In this document: positions 28,907 to 36,023 of the stretch, in pieces
Layout of the letters: each line of letters starts with the position of its first letter
How positions within the stretch are numbered: the stretch's first letter is position 1
Assembly: GCF_004344915.1 (NCBI RefSeq)
Contig: NZ_SKFG01000014.1
Location: 53,759 to 117,758 of the forward strand
Direction: 5' to 3'
DNA: 64,000 bases
Origin: Paenibacillus albiflavus
GTDB lineage: Bacteria; Bacillota; Bacilli; Paenibacillales; NBRC-103111
The notes under the pieces: model-generated
Seen by the model: the letters and a program-made list of their open reading frames with translations, nothing else
Told to the model about the DNA's origin: nothing
Databases searched by the model: none
Position numbers and translations under genes: made by a program

Positions 28907-29950
28907 ATGTCACTTCGTACCGCGATTAGTATGGTTGTTGGCATCCTATTGTTATATGCCATGTTTACAGTAGGTTTGCCATTCTTATTGGCGTTAATCA
29001 CAGCAATCTCGCTTGAATCGATTACACTCTTGCTTATTAAGCATTTGCGTGTTAATCGGTTTGCGGCTGGGACGATTGTATCTACGCTGTTTACACTCGT
29101 CATGTTATTGTTGTTCTATGTGATCGGATTCAAAATTGTACGAGAAGTGATTGATTTCTGGAATTTGGCTCCACATTATTTGGAGGAAGCAACGAATTAT
29201 TTGGATGCTGCCTTGGAGCAAACACGCTCATTCTATGAATCGCTTCCACCCGAGATCGCCGATCGCCTCAGAAGCTGGTTAGAATCCACCGCTCAAGAGT
29301 TACCCAATACGGTAGCCGGAATCGTCAAAACCGTATCAGCTTATCTTGCAGGTACGATCCCTAATTTATTTGTGTTCGTTACGGTGTTTATCATTGCGGT
29401 GTACTTATTCACCTATTCGCTGCCGTCTCTCAAACAATCAATTATTAAGCTGTTCGATGTAGGCTCGAGAGATAAAGTGGATAAAGTGATGGTTAATTTG
29501 CGTACGGCAATCTTCGGTTTCCTCCAGTCGCAGATTATCCTTGCGATTATTACGTATATTTTTACATTCCTGGGACTTCTGTTACTCAAAACAGAGTATC
29601 CACTTGCCATCGCCTTGTTAGTCACCATCATGGAATTTGCACCGATTATTGGTACGGGACTCGTATTTATTCCATGGGCACTTTATCATTTTATTCTGGG
29701 CAATGTGGGCTATGGTGTAGGTATTCTGATCTTATTCATCGTAGGTGCTACGATGCGCAGAATCATTGAACCTAAGATCCTAAGCGATACCGTTGGAATT
29801 AGTGCACTGGCTGCCCTAGTCTCGCTATATGTGGGCTATGAGCTTATGGGCTTTATGGGTGTGTTTATTGGGCCATTCGTTGTTATTATTTATCAAACGT
29901 TGCGTCATTCTGGTTTGCTCAAAATGAATATCCGATTAGATGACGATTAA
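28907..29950 (+). CDS. ytvI: YtvI-type integral membrane protein (AI-2E/PerM family)
   Basis: A 347-residue polytopic protein of the AI-2E transporter superfamily, closest in layout to the sporulation-associated YtvI. It has two N-terminal helix pairs, a soluble segment (about 75-135) and five to six C-terminal helices containing EFAPIIGTGLVFIPW and the closing GVFIGPFVVIIYQTLRH. The AI-2 annotation is historical. YtvI is considered sporulation-linked, in keeping with the cotJ genes directly downstream. It ends at a clear terminator. Confidence 0.85.
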   Translation: MSLRTAISMVVGILLLYAMFTVGLPFLLALITAISLESITLLLIKHLRVNRFAAGTIVSTLFTLVMLLLFYVIGFKIVREVIDFWNLAPHYLEEATNYLDAALEQTRSFYESLPPEIADRLRSWLESTAQELPNTVAGIVKTVSAYLAGTIPNLFVFVTVFIIAVYLFTYSLPSLKQSIIKLFDVGSRDKVDKVMVNLRTAIFGFLQSQIILAIITYIFTFLGLLLLKTEYPLAIALLVTIMEFAPIIGTGLVFIPWALYHFILGNVGYGVGILILFIVGATMRRIIEPKILSDTVGISALAALVSLYVGYELMGFMGVFIGPFVVIIYQTLRHSGLLKMNIRLDDD

Positions 29951-29970
29951 TGAAATAGTTTAAGCTGGAT

Positions 29971-30007
29971 AAAGCCTGTTATCGCGACTTGCGGTAGCAG
30001 GCTTTTT
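29971..30007 (+). terminator. Terminator after ytvI
   Basis: AAAGCCTGTTATCGC pairs with GCGGTAGCAGGCTTT around GACTT and is followed by T residues. It separates ytvI from the cotJ operon. Confidence 0.9.
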
Positions 30008-30183
30008 GTGTGTTATAGAATTTATAACTCCGTGTCATAAATTCTAAGTAACACCTTAAGAAACGCACCCGTTTAAGGACGGTGAAACCGTTTCTTCTTG
30101 GCGTATTAGTTGGAAACATGTATAGGCTTCTGTCATATGGTAGAACTACGATGTATTTTAATCTTATATGGGGAGGTAATGAT

Positions 30184-30414
30184 GTGAATACAAATACGAA
30201 ATGTTATTGCCCGTATATCTCGCCCTTTGATCCTTGTCCACCTATTTTAACCAAATGCTTTTCGACTCCTCCACACTTATATATGACTTTTCAACCACCT
30301 AATCTTCCACAATTCTCGCCATACGAAGCCCTAAAGTTCGGTACGCTGTGGAAACCGTTATTTTCTGATTACACACCTAATCTGAGCGCTGGAAGGAAGG
30401 AGGCTGAAAACTGA
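30184..30414 (+). CDS. cotJA: Spore coat-associated protein CotJA
   Basis: A 76-residue proline-rich coat protein. SPFDPCPPI, STPPHLYMTFQPPNLPQFSP and EALKFGTLWKPLF are the family landmarks. The frame opens at 30082, but the GTG at 30184 has GGGGAGG 7 bases upstream and yields the normal CotJA length. It is the first gene of cotJABC, known in Bacillus to be a mother-cell (sigma-E) operon. The 230 bases upstream showed no convincing sigma-E promoter to my eye. Confidence 0.9.
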   Translation: MNTNTKCYCPYISPFDPCPPILTKCFSTPPHLYMTFQPPNLPQFSPYEALKFGTLWKPLFSDYTPNLSAGRKEAEN

Positions 30415-30707
30415 TGAGCAGCAACAAGCAAGCAGCCAGTCCAATAGCGAATCAACTGCCTAATGAATTCTATTCCATGCTTAAGGATATACAAACAGTT
30501 GATTTTGTATTAGTCGAACTAACGCTATATCTGGATACGCATCCTGACGATATGCAAGCCATTCAACAGTACAATCAATTTGCGCAAAAAAGAAAAGAAC
30601 TTGTCAGCAAGTTCGAGCCTTTATTCGGACCACTGTATGCCTTTGGTCTCAGCTATACGAAATGTCCTTGGCAGTGGATCGACACACCATGGCCATGGCA
30701 GGTATGA
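30414..30707 (+). CDS. cotJB: Spore coat protein CotJB
   Basis: A 97-residue protein matching CotJB: a helical core (YSMLKDIQTVDFVLVELTLY, then LDTHPDDMQAIQQYN) and the conserved end YGLSYTKCPWQWIDTPWPW-like segment. It overlaps cotJA by one base and precedes cotJC by 21 bases. Confidence 0.92.
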   Translation: MSSNKQAASPIANQLPNEFYSMLKDIQTVDFVLVELTLYLDTHPDDMQAIQQYNQFAQKRKELVSKFEPLFGPLYAFGLSYTKCPWQWIDTPWPWQV

Positions 30708-30728
30708 AGAGAAATTGGAGGTGTTGGA

Positions 30729-31112
30729 ATGTGGGTTTATGAGAAAAAGCTGCAGTATCCCGTTCGGGTATCCAAATGCGATCCGCGAATGGCGAAGTTT
30801 CTGATCGAACAATACGGGGGAGCTGATGGTGAGCTTGCAGCTGCACTACGTTACCTGAATCAACGTTATACGATACCTGATCGAGTAATTGGACTACTTA
30901 CAGATATTGGGACAGAAGAGTTTGCACACTTAGAGATGATTGCGACTATGGTATATAAACTGACGAAAGACGCTTCCGTCGATGAATTGATAGCTGCAGG
31001 TTTAGGTCCACATTATGCCAATCATAATCGTGCCTTATTTTATCAAAACGCAAACGGAGATGCATGGACAGCCACTTATATCGCAGCCAAAGGTGAAGCT
31101 ATTGCTCGGTGA
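30729..31112 (+). pseudogene. cotJC: cotJC, 5' part, interrupted by the prophage
   Basis: The first 126-127 residues of CotJC, a manganese-catalase-family coat protein normally about 189 residues long. The sequence follows the family closely through AYIAAKGEAIA-type positions and then stops at CGG TGA where relatives continue with about 60 more residues. The retained half has the metal-ligand positions Glu35 (GELAAALRYLNQ) and Glu64/His67 (EEFAHLE). The missing half should hold the second Glu and ExxH ligands, so the truncated product cannot build the di-Mn site. The break coincides with the start of the prophage and its serine integrase gene. Precise excision would restore the gene if the rest lies at the right junction. 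Confidence 0.9.
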
Positions 31113-31130
31113 GAGATATACAAATATAAT
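31095..31130. other. Left attachment junction (attL) inside cotJC
   Basis: CotJC homology ends around 31104-31110 (ATTGCT followed by CGGTGA), and the integrase stop codon is at 31130. The crossover point must fall in or next to this segment. Serine integrases exchange at a 2-bp core, so only a very short identity is expected with attR, which lies outside the window. Confidence 0.7.
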
Positions 31131-32599
31131 CACCCACCGAACCATGTAATATCAACGATTTCCCCGTTTGAAACCTCAATATTGCTTACTAGCAGGCGAA
31201 TAGCTTCCTTGACTTTCAGCCGATCATCTGAAAGGATATCACCAATTAAATCCTTTGCCTTCTGATGCACTTTAGCTTGAATTAACTTATCTTGATTCTT
31301 CTCTAAATCTGCGAGCTGCTTCATTATTTTCGAGCGTTCCCCTTCAATACGAGTACTAGCTCTCCTTAAATCCTCTTTTGAAATAGCATCATCCTCATAT
31401 GCTTCTATCTGCTTCTGCATTTTATGATCAATTTTCTTTAGAGCATTCTGCAGATCATTTTGTTCTTTCTGAATGTTCCTCGGGTTGCTAACCTTTAAAT
31501 TCATATCTCCTGGAGCACTTTGAGCAACTTCAGTGATGCGATCGACAATTAACCTCTCGATATCGTCACGATATATTGCATGATAGAAGCATCCACCTTT
31601 TTTAACATACGTCTGGCAGATGTATCTATTATATTCATACTCTTTAGAACCTCGTTTCATCTTCTGGGTATTACCAGATAGCTTCTCGCCGCAATGCTTA
31701 CAGCGAACTAGACCAGATAATAAATATGTATCATCCCCAACATGTCTATTAGCTAATTTCCGAGTATGTAGTATAGTTTGTAATTCATTGAATTCATTTC
31801 TCGATATTATTGCAGGATGGTGGTCATACTGAATAACCCATTCATTTTTGTCTCTTATAACGATCTTGTCTCCACTAGATTTCCTCTTGTTATAGATCAT
31901 CATCCCGCATATCGTCTCATTGGCCAGTAATCGTCTTACCTTGCTTTCTTCCCAAGAGAAGTCTCTGCTATTCTTATTGCCTTTAGTTCTTATCCCTTGT
32001 TGATTCAATCTCTTGGAGATTTCCCTCAATCCATGTCCCTCAAATACCCAACTCACCATTTGCTTAACTACTTCTGCTTCATCCTCATTTATTTCCATTA
32101 TTCCATCACCAGCATCATACCCATAACATGGTCGCGTGATTAGCTTCTGTTTGCTATGTTTTGCAATAGAAATCATGTTGTCTCTAACTCTTTCACTGAT
32201 CCGCTCACGCTCAAATTCTGCGAATGCACCTAATATTTGTAGCACCATCTTACCAACTGGTGTTGCAGTATCTAACTGTTCGGATGCGGATGCATATCCG
32301 CAATTATGCTGCTCAAACTGTTTAATTAAGTTTAGCAAATCAAGGAGTTTACGGGATAGACGATCGATTTTGGTTGTAAGTACCATGTCATATTTATTCT
32401 GATCGATATCGTCAAGCAATCTAATCATTTCAGGACGATTCAAGTCTTTGGCACTGTAACCATCATCAATATATAAGATCGGCCGTTCCCATCCCATTGC
32501 CCGACAATATGATATTAGACGTTCCTCTTGTTCACCTAGCGAATTTCCTTTGTCTGCTTGCTCATCTGTACTTACTCGAATATAAGCTGCTACACGCAT
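31130..32599 (-). CDS. int: Large serine recombinase (phage integrase)
   Basis: A 489-residue integrase. The catalytic domain (about 1-150) has the nucleophile Ser10 in YIRVSTDEQ, and DRLSR plus GAFAEFERERISER complete the active site and E-helix. A recombinase domain (about 165-270) and a zinc ribbon (CKHCGEKLSG with a later CxxxxxxxxC pair) follow, and then a coiled coil (about 370-450) that controls directionality. The ATG follows AGGAGG. It reads toward the cotJC junction, as expected for an integrase next to its attachment site. A recombination directionality factor was not recognised in the window. Confidence 0.95.
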   Translation of the reverse strand: MRVAAYIRVSTDEQADKGNSLGEQEERLISYCRAMGWERPILYIDDGYSAKDLNRPEMIRLLDDIDQNKYDMVLTTKIDRLSRKLLDLLNLIKQFEQHNCGYASASEQLDTATPVGKMVLQILGAFAEFERERISERVRDNMISIAKHSKQKLITRPCYGYDAGDGIMEINEDEAEVVKQMVSWVFEGHGLREISKRLNQQGIRTKGNKNSRDFSWEESKVRRLLANETICGMMIYNKRKSSGDKIVIRDKNEWVIQYDHHPAIISRNEFNELQTILHTRKLANRHVGDDTYLLSGLVRCKHCGEKLSGNTQKMKRGSKEYEYNRYICQTYVKKGGCFYHAIYRDDIERLIVDRITEVAQSAPGDMNLKVSNPRNIQKEQNDLQNALKKIDHKMQKQIEAYEDDAISKEDLRRASTRIEGERSKIMKQLADLEKNQDKLIQAKVHQKAKDLIGDILSDDRLKVKEAIRLLVSNIEVSNGEIVDITWFGG

Positions 32600-32626
32600 C
32601 GATGAACCTCCTAGATAGAATATTCA

Positions 32627-33544
32627 TTATGATAAAAGCCTTATAAAGTCTACTTCCGAAAGAAGCTCAATCTCTTGTCCATTTGCTAAAAGCTGTTCCG
32701 CTTTCTTAATTTTACTGCTTTTATCTCCGCCGATACGAGCAAAATCTTGTTCTCCCATAACTAGAAAGTTGGTATGTTTGTTTATTCCATCATTACATAT
32801 GCCACCTAGATTAACAACTTCTTGCATAGCTTCTTTCCGCAAACGAGATTGAAGAGTTCCTGTAAACACAACTACTTTTTGGTAGAACGGGTGAGTCTCA
32901 TCAAATTCAGTATTGTTAGATGAAATATCTTTAGCTTTTAGCTTTAATTTTGATTGTGCTAATCCAATTGATGCAGGTGTATAACCATCTATAAATAATC
33001 TTCCTGGTGTCATTTCCAGTTTTGAATAAAGGTCAGATAAAGATTCCGAATTATGTATTTGACAGACTTCAATTATAATCTTTGCAGCTGCTTGTGCATC
33101 TTCTAATGCTTCATGATGTTTAAATTGATAATTAATTTCTTTAGCAACTGCTGTCAATTTATAAGAAAGTAGACCAGGCCAAACTTTCTTTGATAGTAGG
33201 TAGGAGCAATAGTAATTTAGTTCAGGAAAATCTAAATTATAGTATGCTAATACTGCTCTTAATGCACTGAAATCAAAAGATACATTATGTGCAATAACAT
33301 CATTACCGACAAGATAAGGTAAAATTTCTTTCCATAATTCTCTAAAAGTAGGTTTATTTTTAACGTCTTTAGGCGTAATTCCATGGATTGAAATATTAAT
33401 ATCATCAAAATCGAGTGTAGGTGGTTTCACAAGACTATAATAACTATCTGTTATTTCACCATTTTTTACTACTACAATTCCTACAGAACAAATACTGTTT
33501 CTACTACTATTAGCTGTTTCAAAATCGATTGACACAAAATTCAC
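32627..33544 (-). CDS. DEDDh exonuclease with BRCT domain
   Basis: About 305 residues. The N-terminal 170 residues are a DnaQ-like 3'-5' exonuclease: SIDFETAN (first D and E), AHNVSFDFSALR and HHEALEDAQAAAK carry the DEDDh set. The last 80 residues are a BRCT domain (VVVFTGTLQSRLRKEAMQEV, then HTNFLVMGEQD). This domain pair is known from DNA polymerase III epsilon-like host and phage proteins. An ATG at 33553 directly abuts AAGGGG, which is too close; the GTG at 33544 is better spaced and is chosen. Its place in the lysogeny block suggests a role in prophage recombination or repair, which is inference. Confidence 0.85.
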   Translation of the reverse strand: MNFVSIDFETANSSRNSICSVGIVVVKNGEITDSYYSLVKPPTLDFDDINISIHGITPKDVKNKPTFRELWKEILPYLVGNDVIAHNVSFDFSALRAVLAYYNLDFPELNYYCSYLLSKKVWPGLLSYKLTAVAKEINYQFKHHEALEDAQAAAKIIIEVCQIHNSESLSDLYSKLEMTPGRLFIDGYTPASIGLAQSKLKLKAKDISSNNTEFDETHPFYQKVVVFTGTLQSRLRKEAMQEVVNLGGICNDGINKHTNFLVMGEQDFARIGGDKSSKIKKAEQLLANGQEIELLSEVDFIRLLS

Positions 33545-33646
33545 AAAATTCATCCCCTTAATTAACCATAAATTTAATTACTATAAGACTTTGATAACAT
33601 GATATATTTGATACGAAGACGGAGAACAGCGCTGTCATAAAGTCTT

Positions 33647-33697
33647 TCAGTTGTGTATGTACACAACTGATATCTGGTCGAGAGTAGTATTACTCTC
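33647..33697. repeat. Two perfect inverted repeats near the 3' end of the small HTH gene
   Basis: TCAGTTGTGTA / TACACAACTGA (33647-33670, 2-base centre) and GAGAGTA / TACTCTC (33680-33697, 4-base loop) lie side by side. Neither is followed by a T-run on either strand, so they are not ordinary terminators. They could be protein-binding sites or an mRNA structure between the HTH gene and the exonuclease gene. Confidence 0.6.
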
Positions 33698-33920
33698 TTG
33701 CTGATCCGTCATCTATCAACCATTCGTAGAGATCGTCTATTGGACAATCAAGAGCTGATGCTATTGTCTTTGCCGTAGGCAGACTCATGACTCCACGATT
33801 ATTCGCATAATCGGAGATTCGGTATTTATCTATACCAGTTTCTTCGACTAGCCATTGTTGAGTTTTCTTACGTTGTATAAGAAGATGACGGAGTAGGCAT
33901 CGACCAGGACGATAGGTCAT
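33690..33920 (-). CDS. Small XRE/Cro-CI helix-turn-helix protein
   Basis: A 76-residue DNA-binding protein. The HTH spans about residues 15-65 (LIQRKKTQQWLVEETGIDKY, then RISDYANNRGVMSLPTAKTI). The upstream ATG at 33938 provides the GAGGAG ribosome site for the ATG at 33920, which is the likely start. It is divergent from the LexA-box-controlled small gene at 34023 and may be a second repressor or anti-repressor of the prophage. Confidence 0.75.
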   Translation of the reverse strand: MTYRPGRCLLRHLLIQRKKTQQWLVEETGIDKYRISDYANNRGVMSLPTAKTIASALDCPIDDLYEWLIDDGSARE

Positions 33921-33953
33921 GACTAAACTCCTCTTCATACGTAGATATATAGA

Positions 33954-33982
33954 TTGAATAAGAACGTATGTTCGTATATAAT
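33954..33982 (+). promoter_or_regulatory. SOS-type promoter with LexA (DinR) box
   Basis: TTGAAT (33954-33959), 17 bp, TATAAT (33977-33982). The spacer contains AGAACGTATGTTCG (33961-33974), matching 13 of 14 positions of the Bacillus LexA consensus CGAACRNRYGTTCG. LexA bound here would cover the promoter completely, making the small gene at 34023 damage-inducible. Confidence 0.75.
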
Positions 33983-34022
33983 GTGATTACATTGACAAAC
34001 GGCATACTCATAGGAGGATGTA

Positions 34023-34172
34023 ATGGCTGCAACTCTTGAAGATTTATTTATGCAAACTATCCACTCTGCATCAACTGACGAGTTAATTTCTTTATTATCT
34101 CTAATTGAGGACCAAGGGAATTTTAAGGATTTGCACAAAGCATTAAGTCAATTGTTCAGCAACCAGAATTAA
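34023..34172 (+). CDS. Small SOS-controlled protein, 49 aa
   Basis: A short gene with a perfect AGGAGG 5 bases before its ATG and the LexA-box promoter 40 bases upstream. The product (MAATLEDLFMQTIHSASTDE, leucine-rich helix, SQLFSNQN end) is acidic-amphipathic and has no recognisable family. Its control and place between two repressor genes suggest an antirepressor or inducer that links DNA damage to prophage induction. That role is inference. Confidence 0.65.
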   Translation: MAATLEDLFMQTIHSASTDELISLLSLIEDQGNFKDLHKALSQLFSNQN

Positions 34173-34222
34173 CATCACAGACTTAATCTCCCAGGGCCCG
34201 GGAGATTCTTTTTATAGTACGC

Positions 34223-34570
34223 TTATGGTTTTCTCTGAATCCTCTTCATTAAATCAACTACATATTCTTGATCTTCAGGAGCAAGCTCTCGAAATACCCT
34301 CATGATTTCTTTATCAATATCGCTAATATCGGAATATAAGGTATCGATACTGTTAGAGTTTGAGTCTCTTCCAAGAAGCCAATCCACTTTTACCTCATAT
34401 AAAGCAGCCATTTTTTCAAGTGTTAGTGTATCAGGATCTCTATAATTACGTTCATATCCAGATAATGTACCATTTGAAATTCCTAATTTTTTTGCAGCAT
34501 CAATCTGAGTCATTTTTTTGGCATCTCTAGCTTGTTTCAATCGTTTTCCTAATACACTCATTATAAACAC
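34223..34570 (-). CDS. Phage repressor, XRE family (CI-like)
   Basis: A 115-residue repressor with an N-terminal HTH (residues 7-60: KRLKQARDAKKMTQIDAAKK, LGISNGTLSGYERNYRDPDT) and a short C-terminal dimerisation tail with ELAPEDQEYVVDLMKRIQ. No peptidase domain is present, so RecA-driven self-cleavage is unlikely. It is divergent from the Cro-like gene, and its own promoter (TTTTAA / 18 bp / TATATT on the minus strand, 34581-34610) contains an operator copy, implying autoregulation. Confidence 0.85.
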   Translation of the reverse strand: MFIMSVLGKRLKQARDAKKMTQIDAAKKLGISNGTLSGYERNYRDPDTLTLEKMAALYEVKVDWLLGRDSNSNSIDTLYSDISDIDKEIMRVFRELAPEDQEYVVDLMKRIQRKP

Positions 34571-34580
34571 CTCACTATTG

Positions 34581-34689
34581 AATATAACATTATTAAGCGC
34601 AACGTTAAAATTTTTATGCGAAAAGCATAAAAATTATATTGACTAAGCGTAACGCTTAAACTATAATCAAACTATATTAAGCGTTACGC
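34581..34689. promoter_or_regulatory. Lysis-lysogeny switch: divergent promoters with three operators
   Basis: Rightward promoter: TTGACT (34639-34644), 17 bp, TATAAT (34662-34667). Operators: O1 TTAAGCGCAACGTTAA (34593-34608), O2 TAAGCGTAACGCTTA (34644-34658, a perfect palindrome inside the rightward promoter spacer), O3 TTAAGCGTTACGC (34677-34689). Between them TTTTTATGC-GAAAA-GCATAAAAA (34610-34632) forms another perfect 9-bp inverted repeat. This is the layout of a CI/Cro switch. Confidence 0.8.
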
Positions 34690-34710
34690 GCATTTGTTAG
34701 GGGTGATGAT

Positions 34711-34983
34711 ATGAAACCAGTTCATCAAAAAGTTGAAGAAGTAAGAGTTAGTAAAGGCGTAACTAAAACGCACATTGCTAAGAAATGTGGGAAAACTACT
34801 AGCTGGTATCATGGAATATCGACTGGAAGAAGAACACTTAATGTTGACTCATTACAGCAAATTGCCACTGCTTTAGATGTTGATATTAGAATTTTTTTTG
34901 AGAACGAATTAAGCGATACGCTTAATTACAAGCAACAATATGAGAAAGGAAATCAATATGAAGTATGCACTGCATGCAGTTAA
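34711..34983 (+). CDS. Cro-like HTH protein
   Basis: A 90-residue HTH protein, first gene of the rightward early transcript (HQKVEEVRVSKGVTKTHIAK, KCGKTTSWYHGISTGRRTLN). It follows GGGGTGATGAT. Near its 3' end the coding DNA contains a further operator palindrome (34907-34927). By position it is the Cro counterpart of the repressor at 34223. Confidence 0.8.
   Translation: MKPVHQKVEEVRVSKGVTKTHIAKKCGKTTSWYHGISTGRRTLNVDSLQQIATALDVDIRIFFENELSDTLNYKQQYEKGNQYEVCTACS
34907..34927. promoter_or_regulatory. Intragenic operator O4 in the cro-like gene
   Basis: AATTAAGCG-ATA-CGCTTAATT, a perfect palindrome with 9-bp arms, matches the consensus of O1-O3 upstream. It lies inside the coding sequence about 220-280 bases from the other operators, far enough for DNA looping or a transcription roadblock. 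Confidence 0.75.
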
Positions 34984-35134
34984 CTCAGCTTTAAAAAACT
35001 ATCAGGCTGCAAGTGAACTATACAAGCTTCAGATCGCAAATGACTTTGTTAAAAATGAGCTGCCCATCGTGTATGAAGAGATGTTGAATGCTCAGAAGTT
35101 GTTGGATGAGAATGTCGAAGATTTAAACAGTTAA
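34958..35134 (+). CDS. Small helical phage protein, 58 aa
   Basis: Starts inside the 3' end of the cro-like gene (ATG at 34958 behind AAAGGAAA; an earlier in-frame ATG at 34940 lacks a ribosome site). The product MKYALHAVNSALKNYQAASE... is almost wholly helical and has no recognised family. Confidence 0.6.
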   Translation: MKYALHAVNSALKNYQAASELYKLQIANDFVKNELPIVYEEMLNAQKLLDENVEDLNS

Positions 35135-35206
35135 TATGTTAAAGATTTATGTCAACATGCCCAAGCAATAAGGCATATTGATTATTAAATGATTGGAGGG
35201 GATATC

Positions 35207-35428
35207 ATGGCTAAAACCAAGAGAAAACAGCTTCGACTCGGAACGGAAACTGTTGTATCTCGAAAAGATCCATCGATCGTACTTGGGCACAGACCCGAAG
35301 ACTTCCCGCAACTTGTTATTAAATGCGCATTACTAATCAAAAACCTAGAAACTGGTCAGACATGGAAAGTAGCTGATCCGATAGAATCAGTAAAGCAATT
35401 AGAACCAGTTAAGGCATGCGTTAGCTAA
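35207..35428 (+). CDS. Phage protein of unknown function, 73 aa
   Basis: ATG at 35207 behind GGAGGGG. The basic N-terminus MAKTKRKQLRLGTETVVSRK is followed by a stretch with alternating hydrophobics (LVIKCALLIKNLETGQTWKV). No family recognised. Confidence 0.6.
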   Translation: MAKTKRKQLRLGTETVVSRKDPSIVLGHRPEDFPQLVIKCALLIKNLETGQTWKVADPIESVKQLEPVKACVS

Positions 35429-35438
35429 GGATGGTGGA

Positions 35439-35466
35439 TACCGCCGGTGGGGATGTGCCAGCGGTA
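35439..35466 (+). other. Hairpin in a 150-base non-coding gap
   Basis: TACCGC pairs with GCGGTA, with an inner TGG/CCA pairing, in the otherwise unassigned stretch between 35428 and 35582. The same stretch contains an 18-codon frame (35431-35487) that starts at the preceding stop codon. I see no T-run, so it is not a terminator. Confidence 0.35.
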
Positions 35467-35581
35467 CCAGTAAGGTGGACAAGCTAGGTAAAGGATTAAT
35501 TTAATATTAATTCATAAATAGATAGTGCGCTGTTCCAACACTGGGCAATTTGAACATTTTTATAGAGGGGAGGATTGTAGG

Positions 35582-35830
35582 ATGAAGTTTGGTGCCATCC
35601 TTCTAGCTTGCAGGCAGCGAGCAGGATTAAGTCAAGAACAATTAGCGGAAAAGATGCATCGTTCACGTAGTTGTATTAGCAAACTAGAGAATGACCAAAA
35701 GACACTTGATGCTAACACATTACTAATGTGGGCTGAAGTTACTGGAGCAAAGGATGTAGCAGTAGCATTTTTTTTGGGAATGGACGGGATTTCAATTATG
35801 CAAAATTTACTTAGTTTAGTAGGAAGTTGA
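35582..35830 (+). CDS. XRE-family HTH protein, 82 aa
   Basis: A compact HTH regulator (ACRQRAGLSQEQLAEKMHRS, RSCISKLENDQKTLDANTLL), ending in a hydrophobic tail. ATG at 35582 is preceded by GGGAGG; the in-frame start at 35525 is not. A third rightward early regulator of the prophage. Confidence 0.75.
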   Translation: MKFGAILLACRQRAGLSQEQLAEKMHRSRSCISKLENDQKTLDANTLLMWAEVTGAKDVAVAFFLGMDGISIMQNLLSLVGS

Positions 35831-35854
35831 AAACTTGATAAGGAGGGATATTGG

Positions 35855-35977
35855 ATGAATGTTAAGGTTAGCGATTGGCTATCACTTACAAAAGGTGAAC
35901 GATTGATGGTATTGAAAGATGTAATGCAAAATAAAAAAAGCCGCTCTGCAAAGCGACTTCGTGTAAAACTCGGTTAA
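35855..35977 (+). CDS. Very small phage protein, 40 aa
   Basis: AGGAGGG lies 8 bases before ATG. The product MNVKVSDWLSLTKGERLMVL plus a basic tail (KNKKSRSAKRLRVKLG-like) may bind nucleic acid. No family recognised. Confidence 0.5.
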   Translation: MNVKVSDWLSLTKGERLMVLKDVMQNKKSRSAKRLRVKLG

Positions 35978-36023
35978 AAGTTTTGTTATTCCTATTTTAT
36001 CATACTTTGTCGGAGGATGGAAG

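Noticed and set aside
30000..30183. Sigma-E promoter for cotJ
   Set aside because: CATGTATA and CATATGGT resemble -10 elements, but no -35 at correct spacing could be matched by eye.
31130..32599. Serine recombinase as a transposase or resolvase of an insertion sequence
   Set aside because: Its length, recombinase domain, zinc ribbon and coiled coil, and the phage genes beside it, are those of a large serine phage integrase.
33935..34138. Minus-strand 67-codon frame opposite the LexA-controlled gene
   Set aside because: It has no ribosome site and spans the promoter; the plus-strand 49-residue frame has a perfect site and a matching promoter.
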